Position numbers and translations under genes: made by a program. Below are positions 42,461-50,335 of a stretch of 64,000 nt of DNA, one piece after another. Under the pieces are notes generated by a model, which ran no database searches, was not told the DNA's origin, and saw only the letters and a list, made by a program, of their open reading frames with translations. Source of the DNA: Gp6-AA40 sp036407095. Lineage in GTDB: Bacteria; Acidobacteriota; Vicinamibacteria; Vicinamibacterales; UBA2999. Each line of letters starts with the position of its first letter. Position 1 is the first letter of the stretch. The stretch spans positions 1 through 64,000 of the forward strand of contig DASWZV010000153.1 in the NCBI GenBank assembly GCA_036407095.1, written 5' to 3'.

Positions 42461-42515
42461 GAAGTCCGCGGCGGCGGGTCCCAAAGCCCGCCGTCTCTGA
42501 TCTTTTCATCGATTG
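42461..42515. other. Short spacer before MITE-like element
   Basis: GGCGGGTCCCAAAGCCCGCC (42473-42492) is a palindrome with 7-bp GGCGGGT/AAGCCCGCC-like arms (GGCGGG/CCCGCC). It lies just after the VWFA stop and may terminate transcription. Confidence 0.55.
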
Positions 42516-42588
42516 CATTGCGCCAACCAGGCTGACGCATCCTTCCGCGCGGCGCGGAGGAATGCGTCAGCCAGTCGGGTGCTGGCAG
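42516..42588. mobile_element. Minimal MITE-like palindrome (GGCTGACGCATCC core)
   Basis: TTGCGCCAACCAGGCTGACG (42518 on) with CATCCTTCCGCGCGGCG is joined directly to CGGAGGAATGCGTCAGCC and GTCGGGTGCTGG. The two halves are inverted copies of the ends of the elements at 56.3-56.9 kb, left-type end on the left and right-type end on the right, with the middle missing. It looks like an internally deleted copy. Confidence 0.75.
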
Positions 42589-42695
42589 CGGCGCGGAGAA
42601 ATCACCAGTCGGCGGATCGCGTTGTGAACGATCTTCCCCGAGAATCCGCACGAGCTGGTCCGATTCGTTTCGCAGTCTTCGTTGTGTGTTCATAT

Positions 42696-43304
42696 ATGTG
42701 CAACGTGCAGGCAACACAGCCTTGGACATTGGGCACTGAGCATTGGGCATCGATCAAGCGTCTCACGTGGGTCGTACTGCGTGACGTGAATCGCACCTTC
42801 GGCGGCGGCATCGCCTCGATGGAGCTGCTGCGCCGCAGCGCGAAGACCGAAGGGTGGTTCGACGAGCAGGGACACGCGGTGCTGACGGCGGTGTCGAGGT
42901 TGACGCCGGGCACGAATGTCCTCGCGTATTGCGTCGGTCTCGGCTGGATCGTTCGCGGGTGTGCGGGCGCGCTCGTCTCGCTGGTCGCGGCATCACTCCC
43001 GGCCTCGGTCGTGATGGTCGCGTTTGCCGCAACGCTGGTCCGCATCGACCACTATCCGATCGTGCGGCTGGCGATCGCGGTCGGCGTGCTCGCCGCAACG
43101 GTGCTGGTGGCGTCGAGCGCCTGGCATCTGATGCGGCCGTATCTGAATCGCGCGTCGGCTCCGCGGGCGTCGATCGTTGCCGCCGTTGTCGGAGGTCTGC
43201 TGCTGCTCGGCACAACGCCGGTCCGCGTGCTGCTCGTCTCGGCCGCAGTGGGCGCGCTCCTGGGCAGGCCGGCGCGCGCGGATGTGGCGGCCGTCGATCA
43301 ATGA
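42696..43304 (+). CDS. Chromate transporter family protein, N-terminal half
   Basis: About 202 aa from the ATG at 42696; the start is uncertain because the first codons read CATTGGGC-type repeat sequence, and a GTG near 42787 is possible. The CHR motif FGGGIASMELLRRSAKTEGWFDEQ and SRLTPGTNVLAYCVGLGW match the half-domain of ChrA. Several transmembrane segments follow. It overlaps the second half-gene by ATGA, so the two short-chain CHR proteins probably form a heterodimer exporting chromate or another oxyanion. Confidence 0.82.
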   Translation: MCNVQATQPWTLGTEHWASIKRLTWVVLRDVNRTFGGGIASMELLRRSAKTEGWFDEQGHAVLTAVSRLTPGTNVLAYCVGLGWIVRGCAGALVSLVAASLPASVVMVAFAATLVRIDHYPIVRLAIAVGVLAATVLVASSAWHLMRPYLNRASAPRASIVAAVVGGLLLLGTTPVRVLLVSAAVGALLGRPARADVAAVDQ

Positions 43305-43726
43305 GTTTCGTGGCGCTGTATGCGCTCCTGCTGAAAGCGACGGTCACCTCGTTTGCGGGAATGGGGTCGCTTCCTCAGATCCGTCATGATCTCGTGGTGA
43401 CGTCGCAGGCGATCACGGACGAACAACTGAGTCAGGCGGTGCTCATCGGGCGATCGACGCCGGGACCGGTCGGCGCGTACGTGGTCGCCGTCGGGTACTT
43501 CGCCGGAGGTCTGCCTGGCGCCGTCGCGGGGCTGCTCGCGGTGATGACCCCGGCGCTCGCCGCCGTTCCGCTGCTCGTGATGATGCAGCGATGGCTGCAT
43601 CTGCCCCGCGTCCGCGCCGCGGTCGATGCCGTTGTGATGGCGAGTGCCGTGCTGCTGATCGCGTCGGTCGTGCGAATGGCCGCCGACGGCGCGCAGGAGT
43701 TGGCACGCGTCCTGGGCTGGATCTAA
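43301..43726 (+). CDS. Chromate transporter family protein, C-terminal half
   Basis: 141 aa, coupled to the preceding gene by ATGA. CHR half-domain: LLLKATVTSFAGMGSLPQIRHDLV, ITDEQLSQAVLIGRSTPGPVGAYVVAVGYFAGG. Four or so membrane segments. With the upstream partner it makes a complete transporter. The usual substrate is chromate, taken as a sulfate analogue; another anion cannot be excluded. Confidence 0.86.
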   Translation: MSFVALYALLLKATVTSFAGMGSLPQIRHDLVVTSQAITDEQLSQAVLIGRSTPGPVGAYVVAVGYFAGGLPGAVAGLLAVMTPALAAVPLLVMMQRWLHLPRVRAAVDAVVMASAVLLIASVVRMAADGAQELARVLGWI

Positions 43727-43743
43727 TGCGGTTTGCGATTCAG

Positions 43744-43808
43744 TGTAGAGCGGGGGCTTCAGCCCCCGCGGGCGAATCGACGCGCAGGCTGAAGCCTGCG
43801 CTCTACGG
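43744..43808. repeat. Double palindrome flanked by GTAGAG/CTCTAC
   Basis: GCGGGGGCTTCAGCCCCCGC (43750-43769) and GCGCAGGCTGAAGCCTGCGC (43782-43801) are two hairpins with CT-TC/GA-AG centres. Outer inverted words GTAGAGC and GCTCTAC bracket both. The element lies between the convergent chr and PhoD genes. It belongs with the repeat at 11.58 kb by its centre and its CTCTAC flank, and may terminate both transcripts. Confidence 0.85.
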
Positions 43809-43819
43809 CGAAACGGAAA

Positions 43820-45367
43820 TCAGGCGCGAGCCAGACGCGACGAGCCCTGCTCGCACACGAAGCTCGCCGCTTTCGATTCCTCCGCGGTGCGCGTATCGAC
43901 GGTGGGCACGTGATACCAGTCGGCCTGCAGCCGATCGCGTGAGACGTCGATCAACACGTAGCCGCGATGTTCCCCCTCCAGGTATTTCAGATGCCGCGCC
44001 AGCGGCTGCAGCATTTTCGCCGCGTCACGCTGAGCCGGCGTCGAGAAGAACGGCGGCGAGCTGACGGCAGGCGTCACGAGTTCGACCGCCAGCGAGCCTG
44101 CGCCGTTTCCGGCGTAGCCCGAGCCCCACGGATTGCGTGGCACATCGAGCGCCCACGAGCTGTGAATGTCGCCGGTCAGAATGACCACGTTGCTGATCCG
44201 GTCGTGCTCGATCACATCCAACACGCGAGTGCGCTCGGCGGGATAGCCGTCCCAGACATCGGGACGCTGCACCGGAAGCGCGGGAGGCGAGAGCGGCGCG
44301 AAGAGAATCTGCTGGCCAAGGAGTCGCCACCTGGTGTCCGCGCGCTGGGATGCGCGCAGTTGATCGAAGAACCACGCTTCCTGTTCTGCGCCGAAGAGCG
44401 ATCGACGCGGATCGGCCAACGCTGCCGCGTCGTTGCCCGCGACTTGCTGATCGCGCAGCCCGCGCGTGTCGAGCATGATCAGGTCCGTCAGATCGCCGAA
44501 GCGAAAAGCGCGATACAGGTGGATGCCCGCCTGTGTCGACTCGCGGACCGGCATCCACTCGAGGTAGGCCTTGTACGCGCCGGCACGCCGCGTCTGCCAG
44601 TCGCCCTGGCTCGGTGCATGATTGGCCGCGCCGCCTGACCACGCGTCGTTGGCGAGCTCGTGATCGTCCCAGACCACGATGAACGGATGCAGGCGATGAG
44701 CATCCTGGAGATCGATGTCGGTTCGATAGGTGGCGTACCGGTGGCGGTAGTCGTCCAGCGTGACCGCTTCGCCGGCCGGCACCGGAACGCGTCCGGACGC
44801 GGTGCCGTCGCCGTATCGGCCATTCGCGAACTCGTAGATGTAGTCGCCGAGATGAACGACGGCATCGAGATCCGGCCGGTTCGCGAGACAGCGATACACG
44901 TTGAAGTAGCCCGCCGGGTAGTTCGAGCAGCACACCGAAGCCACCCGCATCCGCGCATTGCCCCGTTCCGGCAGCGTCCGCGTGCGGCCGATCGGCGAGC
45001 GATCGCCGCCTGACGTGAACGCGTAGTAATACGTCCGTCCCGGCCGTAGTCCTCCGGCATCCACCTTGACGGTGAAGTCTCTCTCTTCCGCGGCTGGCGC
45101 TGTTCCACGCGCCACGATCTGCGTGAGCGCCTCGTCCGACGCAATCTGCCACGCGACGTCGATCGGGCCTGTGCCGCTGCCCGTCAGTCGTGGTGTGATG
45201 CGTGTCCACAGGATGACGCGATCCGTGAGTGGATCGCCGCTGGCGACGCCGTGTCGGAACAGTCGCGCGCTGATCTCGCCGGTCGACTGCTGCGCGCGGA
45301 GCGCCAGCGGAATCGCCGCAGCCGACGCCGTTGCTGTCTGTATGAATTCGCGGCGAGAGATCGGCAT
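43820..45367 (-). CDS. phoD: PhoD-type alkaline phosphatase, Tat-exported
   Basis: 515 aa. N-terminus SRREFIQTATASAAAIPLALRAQ is a twin-arginine signal, as expected for PhoD enzymes that fold with Fe/Ca in the cytoplasm. The N-terminal Ig-like domain has FRHGVASGDPLTDRVILWTRI, then the metallophosphatase domain: VCCSNYPAGYFNVYR, HLGDYIYE, VWDDHEL(A)ND and LTGDIHSSWA, providing metal-binding Asp, Asn and His. It releases phosphate from esters or diesters outside the inner membrane. It is convergent with the chr genes. Confidence 0.93.
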   Translation of the reverse strand: MPISRREFIQTATASAAAIPLALRAQQSTGEISARLFRHGVASGDPLTDRVILWTRITPRLTGSGTGPIDVAWQIASDEALTQIVARGTAPAAEERDFTVKVDAGGLRPGRTYYYAFTSGGDRSPIGRTRTLPERGNARMRVASVCCSNYPAGYFNVYRCLANRPDLDAVVHLGDYIYEFANGRYGDGTASGRVPVPAGEAVTLDDYRHRYATYRTDIDLQDAHRLHPFIVVWDDHELANDAWSGGAANHAPSQGDWQTRRAGAYKAYLEWMPVRESTQAGIHLYRAFRFGDLTDLIMLDTRGLRDQQVAGNDAAALADPRRSLFGAEQEAWFFDQLRASQRADTRWRLLGQQILFAPLSPPALPVQRPDVWDGYPAERTRVLDVIEHDRISNVVILTGDIHSSWALDVPRNPWGSGYAGNGAGSLAVELVTPAVSSPPFFSTPAQRDAAKMLQPLARHLKYLEGEHRGYVLIDVSRDRLQADWYHVPTVDTRTAEESKAASFVCEQGSSRLARA

Positions 45368-45391
45368 GAGGGCTGCTCCCGATCCTAATGC

Positions 45392-45716
45392 ATTCGCAAG
45401 ACACAGAGATCACGAAGACACGGTTTTCGCACGGAGACACGGAGCAACGGAGGTCGGACGGAGGCCGGCCGCTCACTCGTATGTCCAAGCGGGTGGGGCG
45501 CCGGCCTGTGGCCGGCGCATGGAACGAGAGTCGTGCACGAAGCAAACGCGGTGGGTGTCCGGACGCGCTTGTTTTCGTGCGCGACTCTCATTCCATCGCG
45601 CGCGTAGCGCGCGACCCCACCAGCGCGCGCCGTGTCGAAACCATAGAGCCTCCGTCCGACCTCCGTTACTCCGTTTCTCCTGTTAATCCGTTTTCTCCGT
45701 CGCCTCCGTTACCTTG
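45392..45716. repeat. Large nested inverted-repeat structure (ACGGAG words and inner arms)
   Basis: Outer words on the left (CACGGAGACACGGAGCAACG, then GAGGTCGGACGGAGG, up to 45463) pair with the right (CCTCCGTCCGACCTCCGTTA from 45649, then CTCCGTTTCTCC). Inside them, GCGGGTGGGGCGCC pairs roughly with GACCCCACCAGCGC, and GGAACGAGAGTCGTGCACGA (45521 on) pairs with TCGTGCGCGACTCTCATTCC (to 45594). The 423-bp gap between phoD and the next gene is thus mostly one extended cruciform. No gene is seen. Confidence 0.78.
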
Positions 45717-45790
45717 ACGATGCGAGTGTAGCGAACGGCGTGCCGTGCTCGGATTGACGACGGCGCGGACGTTGGATACGCTGGTTCCCC

Positions 45791-46165
45791 ATGCTGGCCT
45801 GGGTGCGATCGCACTCGCGCTTCATTGCCGCGCCGACGCTCGTCGCGGTGATGACGCTGACCATCTGGTCTGCGGCTCCGCATGGGGATGGCTGTCACGA
45901 GCACGAGTGCGCGGCTGTCGTCCCGCCGCATGACGCCTCGTCGCATCGACTGGGTCGCGAATCAGCCACCGAGCAGCGTCCGCTCCACTGCGTCCTCTGC
46001 CACTGGACCCGTCTCGTTCGCCCGCCTGCCTCGACCGCGCATCACGTCGAACGTGTCGTCGACGCCGGTATCGTCCATCACGAAGAATCGTCCGTCGCGC
46101 CGGCCCAGGTCTTTGCGGCGCGGCCTCCGCTCCGCGCACCGCCCGCATCTCCCGCGTCCGCATAG
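45791..46165 (+). CDS. Cys/His-rich exported protein (DUF2946-like) before metal TonB receptor
   Basis: 124 aa. An N-terminal hydrophobic segment (FIAAPTLVAVMTLTIWSAA) acts as signal or anchor. It is followed by HGDGCHEHECAAVVPPHD and PLHCVLCHW, two Cys/His clusters, then an unstructured Pro/Ala tail. The arrangement (membrane leader, HxxxCHxH, HCxxC) recalls small metal-associated proteins near copper or zinc uptake genes. It lies 48 bp upstream of the TonB receptor. Metal binding is an inference. Confidence 0.7.
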   Translation: MLAWVRSHSRFIAAPTLVAVMTLTIWSAAPHGDGCHEHECAAVVPPHDASSHRLGRESATEQRPLHCVLCHWTRLVRPPASTAHHVERVVDAGIVHHEESSVAPAQVFAARPPLRAPPASPASA

Positions 46166-46213
46166 GCGTCGGCGTGTTGCCTGACGCCAATTCGCAACTC
46201 GGGAGGTGCGCTT

Positions 46214-48457
46214 ATGTCTGCACGTACGTTTCCCTGGGCGTGCGTCCTCTGCGTAGCGGTCGTGGCCTCGGCCTCGCCTGTGCTCGCGCAGACGGACGTC
46301 CCTCTGTCTGGACGGTTGATCAATTCATTGACCGGCGCCCCTGTCAACAACGCAACGGTCATCATCGACGAGCTCAAACGCGAAACGACTTCGGGCAGTG
46401 ACGGCCAGTTCATGTTCGGACCGATGCCGCCCGGTACCTATCATGTGTCGGTCCGCGCGGATGGTTATTCTTCGCGGCGAACGGAGATCAACGTGGCCGT
46501 CGGCATTCAACCGGTCATGGTCGCCGTCGATCCGGAGCTGCACTTCAGCGAGCTCGTGTCGGTCAGCCCGGATGCACGCAGTCAGTTCGAATCATTCCAG
46601 CCGACATCGGTGCTGTCTGGTCAGGAGCTGTCCAAACAGCTGGAGATGTCGCTCGGCGCGACGCTCGAGAGCCAACCCGGAGTGGCCGCACGAAGCTTCG
46701 GCCCTGCGCCTGCGCGTCCGGTGATCCGGGGACTCGACGGCGATCGCGTGCTCATCCTGCAGGACGGGCAGCGCCTCGGAGATCTCTCGACGCAGTCAGG
46801 TGATCACGGCGTCCCCATCAACCCTGCGTCGGCCCAGCGGATCGAGGTCGTGCGCGGACCCGCCACGCTGTTGTACGGATCCAATGCGATTGGTGGCCTC
46901 GTCAACGTGATCACCGACGAGATCCCGATGACGCCGCAGCGCGGAGCGAGCGGAACGTTCACGTTCGATCTCGGGTCGGCCGCCAGGGAAGGTGGGGCCG
47001 CGGGAGACGTCAACGTTGGCAACGGACGCATCGCGCTGCATCTGGGAGGCGGTGGCCGGAGATCCGGCGACGTTTCGACACCACTCGGTGATCTCGCGAA
47101 TTCACAGTCCCGCAATGGCTTTGCAAACCTCGGCCTCTCGTGGACCGGTACGAGGGGATACCTCGGTGGCAGCTACGGCTACGACGACACGAAGTACGGC
47201 ATTCCAGTCGTCGAGGACGGCCGGGTGCAGCTGACTCCGCGGCGTCACGCGCTGTCGTTGCGCGCGGGAGCTCGAGGACTCGACGGCCCATTCGACTCGT
47301 ACCGGGCGACGCTCGCGGTGCGTCGATACGCACACGACGAGGTGGAGGGAAGCGAGGTCGGCACATCGTTCACCAATGACACCAACGAGTTCGAGGTGAT
47401 GGGCTCGCACCGTGCGATCGGACGGATGAAGGGAAGCATCGGTGGGTGGTTCCTCGGCCGCGCGTTCGATGCGACAGGTGAAGAAGCGCTGTCGCCCGCC
47501 GTCGATCAACGTGGTGCTGCGGCGTTTCTCTATGAGGAGGTCACATGGCCGCACCTCACGTTCCAATTCGGCACCCGCGTCGATCACACTCGGTATGAAC
47601 CCGCCGGTGAAGCCAGCCGCGCGTTCACCAGCAGTTCGGGATCGATCGGGCTGTTGCTGCGGCCCGCCGCGGCTGACGACAGGCTGACGATTGCGGTGAG
47701 CGTCGCACGTGCGGCGCGCAACCCCGCGCTCGAGGAGCTGTTCTACTTCGGTCCGCATGCTGGGAACTTCGCGTTCGAGGTGGGCAACCCGGATCTGCGG
47801 CCCGAGCACGCGCTCGGTGTCGACGTGGCGCTCCGTTGGCGCAGCGCGCATGCATCCGGCGAAGTCACCTACTTCCGCAACACGATCAGCGACTACGTGT
47901 TCCGCGCCCCGCTCAGCCAGGCCGTGTTCGAGGCCCGCCTTCCGGAGTTCGCGGCGCGTTTCCCCGCGCGTGACATCAGCGTGCAGCCGGCGGCGGCCGA
48001 TGAGTTCCCAATCGTCGAGAATGTCTCAGCCGACAGCACCCTGCAGGGCATCGAGGCGCATTCCGACCTGCACATCACCGCCGATCTCGCGCTCGAACTG
48101 GGACTCGATTACGTGCGTGGGTCGCTGGCCGATTCGAACGAACCGCTTCCACGCCTTCCGCCGCTGCGATCTCGCGGTGGGCTGCGGTATCAGCACAACG
48201 CGTTTCAAGCCGGAGGCGAAGTGATTGCGGCCGCCATGCAGGATCGCGTCTTCGTCACCGAAACGCCGACGGCTGGATACACGCTGCTGCGTCTGTTCAG
48301 CGCCTACTCGATTGCGCGCGCCGGTGTGGTCCACACGATCACCGGCCGGCTCGACAACGCGACCAACGAGCTGTATCGGAATCACCTCTCGCTCATCAAG
48401 GATCTCGCGCCGGAGATGGGGAGAAACGCGAAACTGCTCTACAGCGTGAAGTTCTGA
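46214..48457 (+). CDS. TonB-dependent receptor, ZnuD-like metal receptor
   Basis: 747 aa with a signal peptide (VLCVAVVASASPVLAQ) and GGGAGG-type ribosome site. Carboxypeptidase-regulatory domain at about 28-110, plug at about 115-235 (RPVIRGLDGDRVLILQDGQRLGDLS, GSNAIGGLVNVITDEIP), then the barrel. ZnuD-type features: HDEVEGSEVGTSFTND and the C-terminal YRNHLSLIKDLAPEMGRN. Likely imports zinc or another metal; a Cys/His-rich gene precedes it. A GGCGTC/GACGCC hairpin (46165-46188) lies between the two genes. Its 3' end overlaps the convergent pseudouridine synthase by 19 bp. Confidence 0.9.
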   Translation: MSARTFPWACVLCVAVVASASPVLAQTDVPLSGRLINSLTGAPVNNATVIIDELKRETTSGSDGQFMFGPMPPGTYHVSVRADGYSSRRTEINVAVGIQPVMVAVDPELHFSELVSVSPDARSQFESFQPTSVLSGQELSKQLEMSLGATLESQPGVAARSFGPAPARPVIRGLDGDRVLILQDGQRLGDLSTQSGDHGVPINPASAQRIEVVRGPATLLYGSNAIGGLVNVITDEIPMTPQRGASGTFTFDLGSAAREGGAAGDVNVGNGRIALHLGGGGRRSGDVSTPLGDLANSQSRNGFANLGLSWTGTRGYLGGSYGYDDTKYGIPVVEDGRVQLTPRRHALSLRAGARGLDGPFDSYRATLAVRRYAHDEVEGSEVGTSFTNDTNEFEVMGSHRAIGRMKGSIGGWFLGRAFDATGEEALSPAVDQRGAAAFLYEEVTWPHLTFQFGTRVDHTRYEPAGEASRAFTSSSGSIGLLLRPAAADDRLTIAVSVARAARNPALEELFYFGPHAGNFAFEVGNPDLRPEHALGVDVALRWRSAHASGEVTYFRNTISDYVFRAPLSQAVFEARLPEFAARFPARDISVQPAAADEFPIVENVSADSTLQGIEAHSDLHITADLALELGLDYVRGSLADSNEPLPRLPPLRSRGGLRYQHNAFQAGGEVIAAAMQDRVFVTETPTAGYTLLRLFSAYSIARAGVVHTITGRLDNATNELYRNHLSLIKDLAPEMGRNAKLLYSVKF

Positions 48458-49167
48458 TCGAGCAGGCGTCGAATGTCGTCGGGCAGCGGCGCTTCGACTT
48501 CGATGCGCTGCCGTGTCACCGGATGCGGCAGCGCCACTCGCCACGCATGCAGCGCCTGGCGCGCGATACGCGTATCGGGCTGCCCGTACAGGCCGTCACC
48601 GACGATGGGATGACCCTGCGCGGCGAGATGCACGCGGATCTGATGGGTGCGACCTGTCACGAGGGAGCAACGGACGACGGACTCTTCACCGATTGTTTCG
48701 CCGATGGTCTCGTAGAGTGTTTCGCAGTACGCGCCGTCTTCCCGAACGACCACGCGTCGTCGATCGGCGGCATCGCGGCCGAGCGGCAACACGATTCGAC
48801 CGTGAGACGGAGCCGGCCTGCCCCGTACTACCGCGACATATTCTTTGCTGACGCGGCCGGCGGTCATGTCTCTCTGCAGGGTCGCGTGCGCCGATGGGGT
48901 CAGCGCGATCACGACGAGGCCCGACGTATCTTTGTCGAGTCGCGTCAGGATGCCAGGCTGAGCGTCGACGCGGTGTCGTACGCGCCACAGCACGGCATTG
49001 AGCAGTGTGCCCGACGTGTTCTTGTATGTCGGGTGCACCACCATACCCGCTGGTTTATCGAGGACGATGAGCTGGTCGTCCTCATGAATGATGACGAGCG
49101 GCCCTTCTTCGGGCTCGGGCCGGCGCCGAGGATCTGTTGATTGCAACGTCGCGCTCACTTCATGCAT
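48439..49167 (-). CDS. RluA-family 23S rRNA pseudouridine synthase
   Basis: 242 aa from the ATG at 49167; the frame is open upstream but overlaps msrA. No S4 domain, so it is a short RluA/C-type enzyme. Motif I is IIHEDDQLIVLDKPAGMVVHP, and the catalytic Asp78 is in ILTRLDKDTSGLVVIAL. Also HATLQRDMTAGRVSKEYVAVV and TGRTHQIRVHLAAQGHPIVGD. It converts uridine to pseudouridine in rRNA or tRNA; the target position is not assignable. Confidence 0.93.
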   Translation of the reverse strand: MHEVSATLQSTDPRRRPEPEEGPLVIIHEDDQLIVLDKPAGMVVHPTYKNTSGTLLNAVLWRVRHRVDAQPGILTRLDKDTSGLVVIALTPSAHATLQRDMTAGRVSKEYVAVVRGRPAPSHGRIVLPLGRDAADRRRVVVREDGAYCETLYETIGETIGEESVVRCSLVTGRTHQIRVHLAAQGHPIVGDGLYGQPDTRIARQALHAWRVALPHPVTRQRIEVEAPLPDDIRRLLDQNFTL

Positions 49168-49183
49168 CTTAGACAGAGGTTGA

Positions 49184-49206
49184 CGCCGGGTCCAAAGGAC
49201 CCGGCC
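49184..49206. repeat. Palindromic repeat GCCGGGTCC-AAA-GGACCCGGC
   Basis: GCCGGGTCC and GGACCCGGC (49185-49205) are 9-bp perfect arms around AAA. It lies in the short region between the divergent rlu and msrA starts, 17 bp upstream of the msrA ATG, where it could affect msrA translation. A GC-rich hairpin of the same dispersed group. Confidence 0.8.
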
Positions 49207-49221
49207 TGCACTGAGGTCCCC

Positions 49222-49881
49222 ATGTCTATCTTCAGCCCCATGAAACTTCGTCTGCCGCGACCCGAGGATGCGCTTCCTGGTCGCGAGACGCCGATGAAAG
49301 TGCCCGAGATCCACGACGTGACCGGCAATCGCATCGTCCCGCCGTTTCCCGCGGGGCTGGAGCAGGCCGTGTTCGGCATGGGATGCTTCTGGGGAGCGGA
49401 GCGGAAGTTCTGGCAGGCGCCCGGCGTCTACTCGACGGCGGTCGGATACGCGGGCGGCCACACTCCGAACCCGACGTACAGGGAAGTCTGCTCGGGCATG
49501 ACCGGGCATACCGAGGTCGTTCTCGTGGTCTTCGATCCGAAGAAGACCAGCTATGACGCGATGCTGAAGCTGTTCTGGGAGAATCACGATCCCACGCAGG
49601 GGATGCGCCAGGGCAACGATGTCGGCACGCAGTACCGATCTGCGATCTACTGCTACACGCCGGAGCAGAAGCGGGCGGCGGAAGCCTCTCGAGCGTCGTA
49701 TCAGGATCGATTGACGGCGGCGGGCTTCGGGCGCATCACCACCGAGATCCTCGACGCGCCCCCGTTCTACTACGCCGAGGACTATCATCAGCAGTATCTC
49801 GACAAGAACCCCGGGGGCTACTGCGGCATCGGTGGTACCGGAGTCGCCTGCCAGGTTGGGGTGGGCGTAGGGAACGAGTAG
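49222..49881 (+). CDS. msrA: Peptide-methionine (S)-S-oxide reductase
   Basis: 219 aa from the ATG at 49222. The MsrA motif GMGCFWGAERKFW has the nucleophile Cys55. VGYAGGHTPNPTYREVCSGMTGH, EVVLVVFDP, and FFWENHDPTQ-like LFWENHDPTQGMRQGNDVGTQYRS are conserved. Resolving Cys residues near the end are in GYCGIGGTGVAC. It repairs oxidised methionine with thioredoxin. A short N-terminal extension (about 25 residues) precedes the domain. It is 13 bp upstream of the next gene. Confidence 0.96.
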   Translation: MSIFSPMKLRLPRPEDALPGRETPMKVPEIHDVTGNRIVPPFPAGLEQAVFGMGCFWGAERKFWQAPGVYSTAVGYAGGHTPNPTYREVCSGMTGHTEVVLVVFDPKKTSYDAMLKLFWENHDPTQGMRQGNDVGTQYRSAIYCYTPEQKRAAEASRASYQDRLTAAGFGRITTEILDAPPFYYAEDYHQQYLDKNPGGYCGIGGTGVACQVGVGVGNE

Positions 49882-49894
49882 AATCACAAAGCCC

Positions 49895-50329
49895 ATGAGC
49901 AGAGTTGTCTATACCGAGCTGCCGCCGACTGCTGATCAGGAAGCGCTTCGCATTGCGCATCAGGTGCGGCCTGTCATGTCGGAGGAAGAAGGCACGGGTG
50001 TGAACGGCTTGCCCGGCGGGGTCTACGGCTTCACCTATTCGCCGGGGCTTCCCAATGCGCCACTGTTCGCCGTGCGGCGGTATCGGAGCTACGAGACGCA
50101 CAAGCTGCCGAGCGGCGACGTCTTCGTGATCGGTTTCGCGAAGTCCGACGTCGCGCGCGCGCTGTCGACCGCCAGCCAGGAGATGACGCTGCAGATCCAC
50201 CCGCAGCCCGAAGCCGGCTTCGACGCGCTCGTGACCATCCGCTACTCGCAGATCCGCCACCACAAGCAGTACGCCGCGCCGAATCAGGATGGGTTTACCG
50301 TGACTGTGATCCCCGGCCTCTATAAGTAA
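49895..50329 (+). CDS. Conserved-looking protein of unknown function
   Basis: 144 aa, soluble, mixed alpha/beta: MSRVVYTELPPTADQEALRIAHQV, GLPGGVYGFTYSPGLPNAPLFAVRRY, VFVIGFAKSDVARALSTASQ, and ALVTIRYSQIRHHKQYAAP. No signal peptide, no catalytic motif I recognise. It begins 13 bp after msrA, so it is likely co-transcribed with it and may belong to oxidative-stress repair (inference). Confidence 0.75.
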   Translation: MSRVVYTELPPTADQEALRIAHQVRPVMSEEEGTGVNGLPGGVYGFTYSPGLPNAPLFAVRRYRSYETHKLPSGDVFVIGFAKSDVARALSTASQEMTLQIHPQPEAGFDALVTIRYSQIRHHKQYAAPNQDGFTVTVIPGLYK

Positions 50330-50335
50330 CTGAGA

